A stretch of DNA of 64,000 nucleotides, from the NCBI GenBank assembly GCA_020726505.1, contig JAHLEZ010000010.1:2480001-2544000 (forward strand). Reading direction: 5' to 3'. A program made the position numbers and the translations under genes. This document shows positions 10,384-21,131 of this stretch, piece by piece; positions within the stretch are counted from its first letter, which is position 1, and every line of letters begins with the position of its first letter. The stretch comes from Leptodontidium sp. MPI-SDFR-AT-0119 (Eukaryota; Ascomycota; Leotiomycetes; Helotiales; Leptodontidiaceae). A model generated the notes under the pieces. The model made no database searches, was not told the DNA's origin, and saw nothing but the letters and a program-made list of their open reading frames with translations.

Positions 10384-11110
10384 TTTATTTAAGTATAAAT
10401 ACTTAGAAAAAACTCTCGATCCCGCTAAGCCTAATCCGGAAAAGTTAGAAAACTATCGAACTGTTACTATTAAATATTTAGTAAAAGGTTACACGTAAGT
10501 AATTTTATTAACTTTTTAAAAAGATAATTACTAATTATTAATTATAATAAAAAGTGGATTAATTAAAAAGTCAACGCTCCTACTAGTAACTATTATAGTC
10601 ACTTTCGATTCGTTTATAAAGCTATTAATATAAAAGCTTTAAAAAACGATATTGACCCTAGTAAGTGTCTTTATTTATTTACTATTTATTATTAAATAAT
10701 TACTAATTTAAAAAGGATCAATTATATCGAATTCTACGGCCGAAAGCTCTAGTTAATTAAGCTTAGAGCAATCTTTTAATAAGAGACAAAAAATCGATGA
10801 ATTAAAAGAAGAAGAAGAAGTTCAGACTTTTATTATAAGTAACTTTAAAAAATTACTTCTTAATTTTATCGTCTCGAATAATATATCGTTTCGAGCGGTA
10901 ACTACACCTAGTTTTCGAAGACTTCTTGCGTATTTACATCGGTTAGTATTTACAGCCTTTTAAATATAAGATTAATAACTAATTATTTATAGCGAAGTGC
11001 CTTTATTATATTCTCAAGTTCTTACTAACGAACTTACGCTTTAATTTAATAATACTAAAAGCCTTATTAAAGACTTATTAATTAAGCAAAAGAAATCACA
11101 AGGGGGGTTT

Positions 11111-11679
11111 TGTTACGACCTACGATGCGCCTCGTATTCTAACCGACACTGGCTCGTAGCATCGCTGGCTATGCGACGGCGCTAACCCTAATAGGGAAGA
11201 CTTAGTGGCGAGCCTGCGACATGTTGACGTGAATGGCACTCGACTACGCTAGGCCCCATTAGGAGGGTCCTTCATGTATATATACTCGAGCCCTCCCTTA
11301 CGGAAAGCTCTCCTTTCCTCCTTGTCTTTCTTCTCGATTCTGAGCGTAGCCTTAGGTCTAACGAACCTGGATTCACGGGTCTGTGCGCCACAGGCTGTTT
11401 AGCGAGACACTTTCAGGCTTTGAAAACCTGAAGTCGGCAACTTGACTTGATAATTACTAAATAACGATGTAATCTCTTAACTTTTTTGTTCGTGTATATT
11501 ATAAAGAAGAAGCGTATTAATGTTTCTTTTAACTAGCTTTTTGAATTATATTTTCTAAAAAATACTTCGATTTTTTATTTGGCTGTGAAATGCCCTGTAG
11601 CGCACAGACTACTGATTTCAGGTTCGTAAATACAAAACTTGAGTCTACTCGTTGTATCAACCTTTGGCCAGCCGTAACA
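11111..11679 (+). mobile_element. solo LTR (302-bp family) carrying a MITE
   Basis: Starts TGTTACGACC, ends AGCCGTAACA, flanked by the 5-bp duplication GGTTT (11106-11110 and 11680-11684). Three further copies of the same unit lie at 18750, 55377 and 56975, each about 302 bp. This copy is longer because a 265-bp MITE sits inside it. A TATA-like 'tatatatactcgag' lies near 11276-11290, as expected of an LTR promoter. It is inserted in the hAT transposase and is much less mutated than it. Confidence 0.88.
11362..11626. mobile_element. 265-bp MITE with TAA target duplication inside the solo LTR
   Basis: The ends are imperfect inverted repeats of about 33 bp (CGAACCTGGATTCACGGGTC at left; complement of CGAACCTGAAATCAGTAGTC at right). 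They are flanked by TAA at 11359-11361 and 11627-11629. The sister LTR copies at 55377 and 56975 show the unoccupied site with a single TAA ('cctaaata'), which proves the insertion. A 3-bp TAA/TTA duplication is typical of PIF/Harbinger elements; assignment to that superfamily is an inference. The centre is AT-rich and has no coding capacity. Confidence 0.88.
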
Positions 11680-13606
11680 GGTTTTCCCTTACTTTAGACG
11701 CTTGGACGGCTATAAATCAAGACGCTTACCTAGGAATTACAATATAAGTCTTTTAGAATTTAAATTTCTTTATTAATAACTAATTAATTTTATAGTCATT
11801 AGATAGACGCTAAGTTTAATATAAACTCTAAGTTATTAGTTATACGAGATTTAGCCAAAAAACACTTAGGGGTTTATATGAACAAAGTCTTATTAGAAGC
11901 CTTAATAGACTTTGATATCGAGTATAATATAATAAGGTAAGTTCTGTTTTATCTTATTATTAAATAATAATTAACTAATTATATTTTAGTATAACTCGAG
12001 ATAACGCTTCTTTAAACGATGCCTTAATTACGGCTTTTATTAAGCATTATACTAAAGAGGCTATTAAATTTCAAGGAGATACGCTGTGTATTACTCACGT
12101 ACTTAACTTAGTCGTTCAAGATATATTAAAAGGTCTTATTAAAAAGACTATAATACTTCTTATTTAAACGATATATATAACGTTAAAAATAATGAAGAAG
12201 ATCACGAAACAAGTAAGTAATTATACTCTTTAACTTATTAATTAAAATATACTAACTTTATAAAGACTTTTCAATTTAGAACAAGATTCGAAATATTATA
12301 ATTGGTCTTAAATACGGGCAAGAAAATAAGCGAATATTACAAGCTCAAATACAAGTATATAATATTAAGAAGCCTAGGCTTCTTTAACTTAGTAAGTCTT
12401 TTATTCTTTATTATATATTTATATCTTTATATATATATTAACTATTATTAGATCAAAAAACAAGGTAGTCTTTAACATATTATATATTAAAGAACTTTTT
12501 ACACTTTTACGAACCGATTAAAGCTACTATAAATAGCTTTACTTCAACCTTTATAAATAATTCACTATTACTTACGGATATCGAAATCACGCGACTAAAA
12601 AATATATTAGCTATTTTAGCTATCTTTATTAAAGCTACTACGAAATTACAAGCCGAGAACTACCCGACGATTTATTATATTATTCTAGAGGTATTTCTTA
12701 TATATACGAAATTAGAGAATTTTAGGGTAAATCTTTAAGTAAGTTTATTAGCGATATTAAAGCTCGCTTAAAGACTAATTTCGACGTGTAAGTAAATCTT
12801 CTCTTTTTATATAAAAAATTAACTTACTAATATTATATAGTTATAAAGCAGACTATTTACGAGATAATCCTATAATCGATAACGACGGAGATATTAATAT
12901 ATACGACGCCGAAGATATAGACGAGCTAAGTATATACGCTAGCGGCAACGACGACTTAGAAGAAGACGAATTAACCACTTACTTAAGCGAAAAAAGGCCT
13001 AATAAAAATGTAAGTAAACTTACCTTTTTAAATTATAATTAATATTAAATCTAACTTATATATAGTCAAAAATAAGGCTATTAGATTATTAGCGACTTAA
13101 TAAAGAGAAATATAAAATATTATCTTAAGTTGCTAGGAAATATTTACAAATTCCGGCTAGCTCGGCCGCTAGTGAACGATTTTTTAGTTAAAGGGCTCTT
13201 ATTATATTTAAGTTAAGAAATAGGCTTAGTAAAGAGACTTTTGAGAAGATAATTTGCCTTAAAAGTTAGGGAATATTAGACGACGAAGAAGGAAAAGAAT
13301 ATAAAGTAGTAATAAAAGGCTTAAATATAGAAGATGATCCCTTTTATATTAAAGAAAAAAGTTAATTATTTATTTAGTTAGTTATTTACTTAGTTATTAG
13401 TTAATTATACTTTTACTTAGTAAAAGTCTTTTATCTTTTATTTTTTCTAAAAATAAAGCTAAATAGTTAAATATTAGTTAACTAACTAAAAATAATTATT
13501 CTATTCAAGTCATATATCTGTTATTTATATTTTATTCTATTCTAGTTAACTAGAATAAAATATTAGTTAACTAGTTTGAATAATCTTTTGATACGCTATT
13601 AACAAG

Positions 13607-14123
13607 TTCTACCTGTATTTATCCCTATTTAGCCAGTAGAGAGTAACATACTTAGCGAAATCAATTGTCTTGTTCATTGTAAGCCACAAAATAGACTGTG
13701 GAGAAACCAGCTGCACTGGCTACAGTCCTTTAGCCCGGGAGGGTCTCTGGATAGGTCACGGGGTATCCCTGGAAATAGTTTCGGTGGGGTGCCTCTTCAC
13801 AAGCTTGCGGGGGAAATGTAATATGCGTTTTCTCGAAGACCACACTATTCACAGAAGTTTATCTTTAGAGATCTACGGCATTTTACTTCGTGTTTCTCAG
13901 TGATTGGTGGTATCGCATGCTGGAATTTAGATATTTGCCAGTGAAACTGATTCGCTCTTGTTGACTTTATGGTGCCGTCGTAAGGAGTTGTGCTGGACAC
14001 CTCTGATCAATCTCAAGTCATAGTGTGCACACATGGCATCTGCTTCAAAGTATGTAACAACAATATCGATTGATTGTATCCATCCTACATTTGCCTAGTT
14101 GTTAGAGTCTTCCTGTTCCGCCT
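13607..14123. other. spacer between hAT copy and pectinesterase 3' end
   Basis: GC-balanced sequence without a recognised gene. A 77-codon forward ORF (13670-13903) has no recognisable feature and is likely chance. Confidence 0.4.
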
Positions 14124-15501
14124 TCAACACTTCATCATAGATTCGTCAATCCAAGCAACATCTGGTTGCTGCCCATTGGGCGTCATAAAAACATCTCGTG
14201 GGCTATCATACGGCCGCACAGTCGTCGCGTTGAGTTCCTTCGAGACATTACCGGCTAGACGAGCAGTCAAGTTGAACCCAGGACCAGAACTTCCATACTC
14301 CGCCATAATAGTGTAGTTATTATAGTTGTTCGTCGCGGGGTTATTCGTCCATTTCGTGTATCCTGCTGGTAGAATCGAAGCATCCATCCACGTGTTCATA
14401 TAAACGCTGCGGTGCTGTGCATTCCATGGTCTGCCCAGGGAGCACTTCCCCTTCATCGATGGCGCAATTGACGCGTTCGCGGCGTGCAGGAAGGAATTCG
14501 AGACGTAGCAGCCGTACTTGTTCGCAAACGATGTTGTGTTGGTCCCTTTCCATGCAATGACTCCTCCGCCACATCCTCGAAGGGTCAGATTGGAGTGCTC
14601 AATCCATGCGGTACCGAAACCGTAGAGGAAATCTGTCTGCCCTGCAATTTCGGCACCATAAAAGAACGCGTTTCCGAGTTTGCCTACGTATACAGTATCC
14701 TGTTCAAGTTCCTCGTTAGCTTCCGTTTCCTATTACTATTAGGAGAAATGATAGTATAGGAGGCAATTCTGGCGTATTACATGCGCAAGGAACAAAAGAT
14801 GAACTGATGTTTTTGACACGTAGATACGGTTCAGAGGACCTGTGTATATTACAGAAATTCACAGCACCAAGAAGACTAACCTGAAAACTATAGATGCCGC
14901 AATAATAAAATCCGGCATTAGCTCTGCTGATGCTGACCGCCAACGATGGCCCCGCTGCTCGTGGTGCAAAGTTATTACGGAAATCGATGTTGTAAGCACG
15001 GAAATCAGTGTTGCCAAACGGGGTATCTGCAGGTACCGGAAACCCAGTATTTCCGGAGCCCGTCAGGCTGGCATTGAGATTGGGCGCAACAGTCAAGACC
15101 GAGGTATATGCGTTATCATTAAATCCTGACCCAGCGCCATTTGCAGAATTCCAGTTGACCATGACCATATTTGCAGCCTGGTCTCGTGGATTGCGAGTCA
15201 CTCCAAGTAATGTGATAGGCCCCTTTCTTGTGACGTTGAGTTGTTCCGTGTAGTTTCCTGGTAGGACCAAAATGGTCTGGCTCGTGTTATCATCGGGGAG
15301 AGAAAGAATCGCGTTCTGGATAGTTCGAAAGATCGTTAAAGTAGAATTCTGGCCCACAAGTACGGTGTTCCGTGGGCAGCCGTCGAGGATTCTTGCGGAT
15401 GGGTATTGGCAATGAGCATTTGATTCCTGCTGACCGAATGCCACCACTGCAAGAAGAAGGCTGATAAAGAAAGCAAGGCATATCGAAAGCTGAGACGCCA
15501 T
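14124..15501 (-). CDS. secreted pectinesterase (CE8), 2 exons, 398 aa
   Basis: Pectinesterase removes methyl esters from cell-wall pectin. Exons are 15501-14881 and 14699-14124, joined by a 181-bp GT..AG intron in phase 0. The protein opens with a signal peptide (MASQLSICLAFFISLLLAVV, cleavage after about residue 24), so it is secreted. The family's active-site signatures are present at the correct spacing: FQDT with Asp208 at the exon junction, TDFLYG with Asp230 (22 residues on), and LGRPW with Arg297. Length fits fungal CE8 enzymes. Many N-x-S/T sequons suggest heavy N-glycosylation. It is transcribed away from the exopolygalacturonase at 16502, with 1 kb between starts. No stop or frameshift is present although transposons begin 500 bp downstream. 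Confidence 0.93.
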
Positions 15502-16501
15502 TTTGCTGAGAGAGGTGTGGGAGGAAATACCAGCGTAGCTCTTCGACCTGCCTTCTGAGCGAGCATTAATTAGAGATATGTATACATCTTGACATTGTAT
15601 ATTTCCTCACAACGTATGGAATAACGCTAAACTCCATGTTGAAGAATGAACTTGAAAATCCGTCTACTCTAACTCTCACAGGTGGGAAAAATTTGAAAAT
15701 GGACGTCTGCAAGGCGAGCCTTTCGGACCCGAACAGCTTGTGTCGATCAAATCAAGGGTCGCTCGACAAGGAATCCTTCCTTGCTTCTCCACGTCGATCA
15801 CTTTGACATGGGAGATGCATTCAGCCTAAAGTTGTTTGCGGAGATCAAGAATTGATCCGGAATGTGCTGGACAAGGACAGGCAGAAGCAAGTAGACCGAC
15901 CCCCGAGGTTCCTGTTCCTCTGCACTACTTGTAGATCGTTTCCCAGTCCTTCTGCCGACCCGATGAGTTGGGATTTGGGACCCCCATTTTCGCCAATTTA
16001 GCCTAAAATGCTTGGCAGCATTCGATTCCAACCCCGCATAATTTCGGACTCACTCCTGCCCGCGGTGCTGGAGCCGACAAGCCACTTACTTACCTTCACC
16101 AATGTGCGAACTCCATTTTTGCGTGACGGAATAACCATTTTGCCACCTCCCCCAGGATCTTTTCATCCTGTCCTTGTTGTACTGTCATTAATTATACGCC
16201 TCTTTCATCTTTCCAGGCTTCTGTTGGCTGACCTCGGGAGAAGCGTGGGATTTCGAGCTTTCCGCACATTAGGTATCCTCGGAAGTATTGAGGACTCTAA
16301 TTTCCGCCTTGTAGTAACGGGCCATAATTTCACCGGCGTGCTTTCTGAGCTCAAACCGTTTACCGCTAGGATAGAAAGACCGTCTGTATATTAAACATAG
16401 AAAGTTCCTGATAAACATGCTGCACTCGGATCCTTTTACACTGTTCAATTGGTTGATTGCGCCTTGATCAGTTTCTGGGACACTTTTCCTTACATTCAAA
16501 G
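15502..16501. promoter_or_regulatory. 1-kb divergent promoter of the pectinesterase/exopolygalacturonase pair
   Basis: The two starts face away from each other across exactly 1000 bp, so regulatory elements are probably shared. A CTGGGG (SYGGRG, CreA-type) match lies on the minus strand in the 'cctcccccagg' stretch near 16146-16156; single matches to such a short consensus are weak evidence. A CCAAT core lies at about 16098. Reading frames within it (for example 16008-16394) resemble nothing. Confidence 0.5.
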
Positions 16502-18307
16502 ATGCACTCTATGTTTGGCACATGTATTATCGCCCTACTGGTGACTACAAGCTTGGCTTTCCCTAGCCCCAGCCGTCCTAGTATTCAGTGCGGACCGAAA
16601 ACCCCTTCAAAACCGTTCCCAAGTTCTCCCTCCAGAGATTCGCACCGGATTTGTGTAGTTCCTCATGGAACAGCCGACGCTGGACCGGCTATTTTATCTG
16701 CTGCTCATAGATGCAACTATGGCGGCACGGTGTATTTCCCTGCTGGCCAAAACTTCACTGTGGCAACGGCATTGGATCTGACATTCCTCGTCAATGTCGA
16801 TTTCGCGATCCTGGGAACTATTAAATTCAAGGACGACCTTAACTACTGGCAGGCGAACACATTTCAATACCCTTTCCAAAGCGCCAGCTTGTTTTGGCGT
16901 TTTGGTGGCCGCGACGTGAATATTTATGGAGCGGGCACAGGTGTTATTGACGGTCGGTTTTTCCCTGAGAGAGCGAAACCTTGAAGCTAATTTCTATTCA
17001 AGGATTGGGCGACGCATGGTGGTCAGCGTGGGCGTCCAATAGCTCTGTCGCTCGACCTATTCTTTTCGGCACCGATGGATTGCATGATTCAACTATTTCG
17101 GGTCTCACGATGAGGAATCCGCCCAATTGGTTCAATTTCATTTCAAACTCAACACAAGTTCTTATCAGTGATATGTACTTGAGTGCAGTCAGCTCTAATG
17201 CGAGTGTGCAGGTCAAGGTAAGACTTATTCACGCGTTCAAGAAGTGTTTGTTAACAGTAGTGGCCTTAAGAACTCCGATGGGTGGGATACTTATCGAAGT
17301 TCAAATATCGTTATTCAGAACTCTGTCATTCATAACACTGATGGTACGGCCTATCCTGCTCTCTTTCCTAAAATTTCATTAGACATGTTATATTTTATCA
17401 ATGTTTCATAATTTGTTTGTCGAATATCAGCTAATTGCAAAGATTGTGTCTCGTTTAAACCCAACTCAACCGATATCATTGTGCAAGGTCTTCAATGCAC
17501 CGGATCTCATGGAATATCAGTAGGCAGTCTTGGCCAATACCAGGGAGAGATAGATATCATTGAGAATATTTATGTGTATAACATCAGTATGACAAATGCA
17601 GGCGATGTGGCTAGAATCAAGATCTGGCCTGGAGTAGCTCCCGGAGTCACTGGAAGGTAAGTTTTTATTTGACCTCTTTTGGAGATCCACAGGGAGCCGA
17701 GATTTCTAAATTAAGTGCTGTGATGAGGATATAGCTCATTCCTAAGACTCTTATGTATATTCATACTGACTTGTCTACTAGCACTGCCGGTGGGGGTTCA
17801 GGGCTCGTTCAGAATATCACGTACGAGATGATTCAGAACCACAACAACGACGGTGAGCACCTCTTTACTATGATTATAACGAAACAAGTCTTAACTTCGT
17901 ATTTAGAGGTTATTTTACTCACCCAATGCTATTCTACAAGCAACACAACGCTCTGTGCTCTATATCCAGTACGTGCTTTGGAGTTTATCTTAAATTAGAG
18001 CTAATCTTTTAACTTACGTCTACCTAGTCGTCGGTTATTGTTAAGGACGTTCTTTTCAATTCATTCACCGGCGTCACATCGAAGAAGTACGATCCTAGAG
18101 CAGGGAGTCTCGTTTGCAGTAGTAGCACGGTAGGCCACACTGTTACCCTTTGTGTTGCAGCCATTAAGTTACTAATCGAAAAACGCTTCACAGACATGCA
18201 GTAATATCGCAGCACACAACATTAATGTCACTGTGCCCAGCGGCAAGAACGCGACGTACACTTGCACCAATTTGGATAAGTCAGAATTAGATCTGAATTG
18301 TATCTAA
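16502..18307 (+). CDS. secreted exopolygalacturonase (GH28), 8 exons, 433 aa
   Basis: GH28 exopolygalacturonases release galacturonic acid from the non-reducing end of de-esterified pectin. Exons: 16502-16952, 17003-17217, 17271-17343, 17443-17656, 17782-17852, 17907-17968, 18028-18129, 18194-18307. All introns are GT..AG (50-125 bp) and all phases agree, giving 433 uninterrupted residues. The signal peptide is about [19 protein letters not shown]. Catalytic landmarks: NSDGWDT with Asp225, the DD pair at 246/247 before CVSF, SHG with His269, and RIK at 304-306. The NSDGW form and the IDGLGDAWW stretch fit the exo-acting branch. Many sequons are present. Its divergent neighbour is a pectinesterase, whose product is its substrate. 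The 3' flank is reached by an LTR at 18750. Confidence 0.94.
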
Positions 18308-18749
18308 ACTGTGTTGCTTAAAGTGGTGGGGTTGGGGATCTGCTTGACTCGGCGCTAAAGATTGGGGATTCAAACGGAATGTCATCTGGAGGGGCTGAAG
18401 ATTCAATTCCATTCTGCATTCGTTATTTTATCATACTATTGAACTACAACATCTTCCACCAATAGAACGCTCTTTCGACTAGAAGAGCCTGCCATCAAAT
18501 GTAAATATAGATTAGTTGGTGTAGCGCCAAGAACTTGATAACCCCAAAAAGACTTTGATTTAGCCGGTGACATTAACCAAACGCAAGAATCTGTACGAAA
18601 ATATTGTCCAAAACTGGATTAATAGTTCCCCCGAACTTGCATGCGGCGTAGAAGTTAATTATATTATTTATAGCCAGAGTCGGAATTTTTCTCAAAGATC
18701 AAAAATAAGGCGAGAGAGACTATTGAGCTGTCGATCGCAAATTTGTTAT
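18308..18749. other. 3' flank of exopolygalacturonase
   Basis: AT-leaning sequence without a gene; it ends at the LTR boundary. Nothing else seen. Confidence 0.4.
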
Positions 18750-19051
18750 TGTTACGACCTACGATGCGCCTCGTATTCTAACCGACACGGGCTCGTAGCA
18801 TCGCTGGCTATGCGACGGCGCTAAGCTTAATAGGGAAGACTAGGTGGCGAGCCTGCGACATGTTGACGTGAATGGCACTCGACTACGCTAGGCCCTATTA
18901 GGAGGGTCCTTCATATATATATACTCGAGCCCTCCCTTATAAAGAGCTCTCCTTTCCTCCTTGTCTTTTCTTCTCGATTCTGAGCGTAGCCTTAGGTCCC
19001 AATACAAAGCTAGAGTCAACTCGCAGTATCAACCTTTAGCCAGCCGTAACA
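18750..19051 (+). repeat. LTR of the 302-bp TGTTACGACC family
   Basis: TGTTACG start and CGTAACA end, colinear with the copies at 11111, 55377 and 56975 but without the MITE. The flanking 5-mers (GTTAT left, GTAAG right) do not match, so this is not a simple solo LTR; a recombination or deletion at one side is likely. To its right the protease region of a minus-strand Gypsy element starts at once, so the older element is truncated here. Confidence 0.85.
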
Positions 19052-19888
19052 GTAAGGTAGGAATGTCGTGTTTCTTAATAAAGTTAAGGTTAATAAAACA
19101 CCCTATAGCTTCTAAGTCCACTAGTGCCTTTGTTTCAATGCCGGCTAGTGCGGCTAATATAATCAACTAGTTATTTCTTACTATTACTACTAACTCCAGG
19201 TAGTAGGGTAAGATCTCAGGGATATAGCGTTATTCTTTAATAATTTCCCTAGTAGTTTTATCTAACTACTTTCGCACCTTATCGTTATAGCTAATAAGAG
19301 TATATAATATACCTTCTTACAACTAAGCTCGTCCTTGAATTAAGTCTAGTAACATAGACTAATAGATCTCTAGCTTAAAGGGCGGCTGCCTCCTTTACTA
19401 ATATCGTTTTCCCCCTGTTATATATTCTATAAAGTACGTCTCTTTAACTTCTACGTACTCGTCGAGGAGCTTGTAGTTTAAAGGGCTTTCGAGTTTTATT
19501 TCTAAGTTAGCCTTATAACGTTTAAGGTATTTAATTTCTTATTTTATATTTTCTTAGAAAACTAATATAGTCTTATTTTAATATAAGATAATATAAGACA
19601 ATTCTTAAGCAGGCACGTTTTATATATAGTGTTTTTTTTACAAAGTTAGGCTTCGTGCCGTCATATTTCTAGATTCGCTATTCGCTATAGTGGCTATAAA
19701 TAGTCTAATTTTCTCTAAGGTAAGGTAATTCATCGCGAGTACTACTTAATTTACTCCCGATACTTTCCTAGGAGCTATCGGGTCGAGCTTCTATAAATTC
19801 CACTTAGTTATCTTACTACGAGTTTAAAGCTTTGACCTCTCGTATTTATAAGTCGCTTATGGAATCGAGGAAAACCTCGTCGACCTAC
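19052..19888 (-). pseudogene. older Ty3/Gypsy element: protease end, truncated
   Basis: Read on the minus strand, about 19060-19150 encodes GIETKALVDLEAIGCFINLN followed by KKHDIPT. This is the retroviral-type aspartic protease start of fungal Gypsy elements (normally ALVDSGATGCFIN), with Ser and Gly changed by G-to-A/C-to-T transitions. Upstream (to 19888) is stop-filled gag/spacer. The matching gag part of the same strand lies at 32182-33100, beyond the inserted 12.3-kb element. The reverse transcriptase and integrase that should follow are missing; the sequence stops at the LTR at 19051. Confidence 0.75.
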
Positions 19889-20169
19889 TGTGGGAGGGAC
19901 GAACCCTAATCCACACAACAAGAGGGTAGCATGTAGCGAGCCACCAGAGGAGATTCTAGGCTCTATAAATAACAGATTAATTAAATCTAAAAGATATCAT
20001 ATATTTAGAGAGTATGAATCGGCAAAGGAGGGGAGGGAAAAGGTTCTAATAAATAGAATATATCTAGTGTTACGTTCTTAACGTTCTATAGTTAAGTGTT
20101 AGCTCCTTATATGTGCGAAGGACTAGCGCAGTCATATGACAAAAGAAATCAGGGGCTGTCCCCACCACA
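19889..20169 (-). repeat. 3' LTR of the 12.3-kb Gypsy element
   Basis: 281 bp, TG at the left and CA at the right. It matches 31902-32181 along its whole length, with differences that are almost all C/T or G/A transitions. It is the less mutated of the two copies. Confidence 0.92.
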
Positions 20170-20370
20170 TGCGTCCCCCCCTTTAAAGACTCTACTCGCC
20201 CTCGAGTAATATATACTAAAAAGAAGTAAACAACTAATTAAAGCGTCTTAAATCGTCAGTAAGATACTATATAGCCAGTACATACGAAGTCCCGTGATAG
20301 TTGACCTGTCACCTTTAAAGCAAACAATCGTCTCGCTTAGCACCTTCCTGCCCCCCTACATAAGGCTAGC

Positions 20371-20371
<1 letters not shown>

Positions 20372-20409
<38 letters not shown>
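20372..20409. repeat. 38-base poly-C tract
   Basis: An unbroken run of 38 C lies about 200 bp inside the 3' LTR. On the element's coding strand this is poly-G. The true length is uncertain because such tracts slip in replication and sequencing. Confidence 0.9.
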
Positions 20410-20479
20410 ACTAACTTTCCAACTTCAACTTCTCTAAATACAACAACCTCTCCTCAATACTACTCCTTCTATGAAGCAC

Positions 20480-21131
20480 TTCAACATACTTTAACTTCTT
20501 TACTCCCTCTCTTACTAATTAAATAATACCTCTTACACCTTCTTCTTATTCTAATTCTCTAAAGAAAACAAACTTCCCCGCTAAGCTTATGTCAAGATCG
20601 ACTTTACTATTACTTTTCTCTATATTACTAAGGCAAGATCTTCTTCTGTTTAATAATGACTTCAGTTACTATGACTCTAGTACCCTTAGAGGTCTCTCTA
20701 CCGCTAATTCTTCATTATTTAGTACCTTCAAGGCAATAACCTTGGCCTTCACTATTAACTTTAGCGCGCCATTAGAGCTCAACACCTTCAACTTCGCTGT
20801 TGCCTAGCCGCAGAGGTGACGTAACAAAGAGCTTTTCCTTACTTGCTTTTCTTCTTACCAGCCGACAACTTCCCTTTACAACACCTGCGTTAACCTGTGC
20901 GCAGTCTCTCCTTAGCTTTCTGTACCTCGATCTCCAAACAACAACTTCAGTATGAAGTCAAGTTACCTTAACGCGGTAAGTTGACCTTTTACACTACTAT
21001 TTGAGCTCTACTAACTCGTCATAGACCTTTAAGAAGAGTCCTTCGTAGTTAGCCACCTTAGCGGTGCCATCAAAATCGGTTCGCTCCATCTCGGCCTAAG
21101 CGCTCTTAGCTTCAACACTAAAGGTCGACAT
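20480..21131 (-). pseudogene. additional ORF relic between integrase and 3' LTR
   Basis: On the minus strand an ATG at 21131 begins MSTFSVEAKSA, one TAG, then EMERTDFDGTAKVANYEGLF and KVYDELVELK, followed by further coding-like, highly charged sequence with few stops down to about 20480. This lies downstream of the integrase, where most Gypsy elements have only a short untranslated region. It is less damaged than the polymerase genes. The product is not recognised. It could be an extra element-encoded protein or the gag start of a different, inserted element. Confidence 0.4.

Larger units (their letters stand above)
10145..13360 (+). pseudogene. hAT transposase relic
   Basis: A start-like ATG at 10145 opens MSQFTLNIKQNSIDF and is soon closed by TAA. 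Coding traces recur throughout in all three forward frames. The clearest is the C-terminal hAT dimerisation domain at about 13131-13270: ARKYLQIPASSAASERFFS followed by a TAA, then RALIIFKLRNRLSKETFEKI and KS-stop-G. The IPASSAxSERFFS core is the hallmark of the hATC domain. Stops sit where Trp or Gln would be expected, as RIP produces. The gene is also interrupted by two LTR-like insertions. It cannot make a functional transposase. Confidence 0.85.
9580..13598 (+). mobile_element. RIP-decayed hAT DNA transposon, 4019 bp with nested insertions
   Basis: The left end CAGCGTGTCAAAT (9580) and the right end (complement of TAGCGTATCAAAA, ending 13598) are inverted repeats differing by C/T and G/A transitions. 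They are flanked by identical 8-bp duplications TTAACAAG at 9572-9579 and 13599-13606. Both features define hAT. Removing the 160-bp and 569-bp insertions and their duplications leaves about 3280 bp, a normal autonomous hAT length. The transposase reads on the plus strand and is full of stops. The duplication is perfect, so the boundaries are secure. Confidence 0.93.

Noticed and set aside
16008..16394. 128-codon ORF in the pectinase promoter region
   Set aside because: Lies between two divergent starts, has no motif, and the real gene starts at 16502 with a signal peptide.
20589..20807. 72-codon plus-strand ORF inside the Gypsy element
   Set aside because: It is antisense to the minus-strand ORF relic at 20480-21131, which looks more protein-like.
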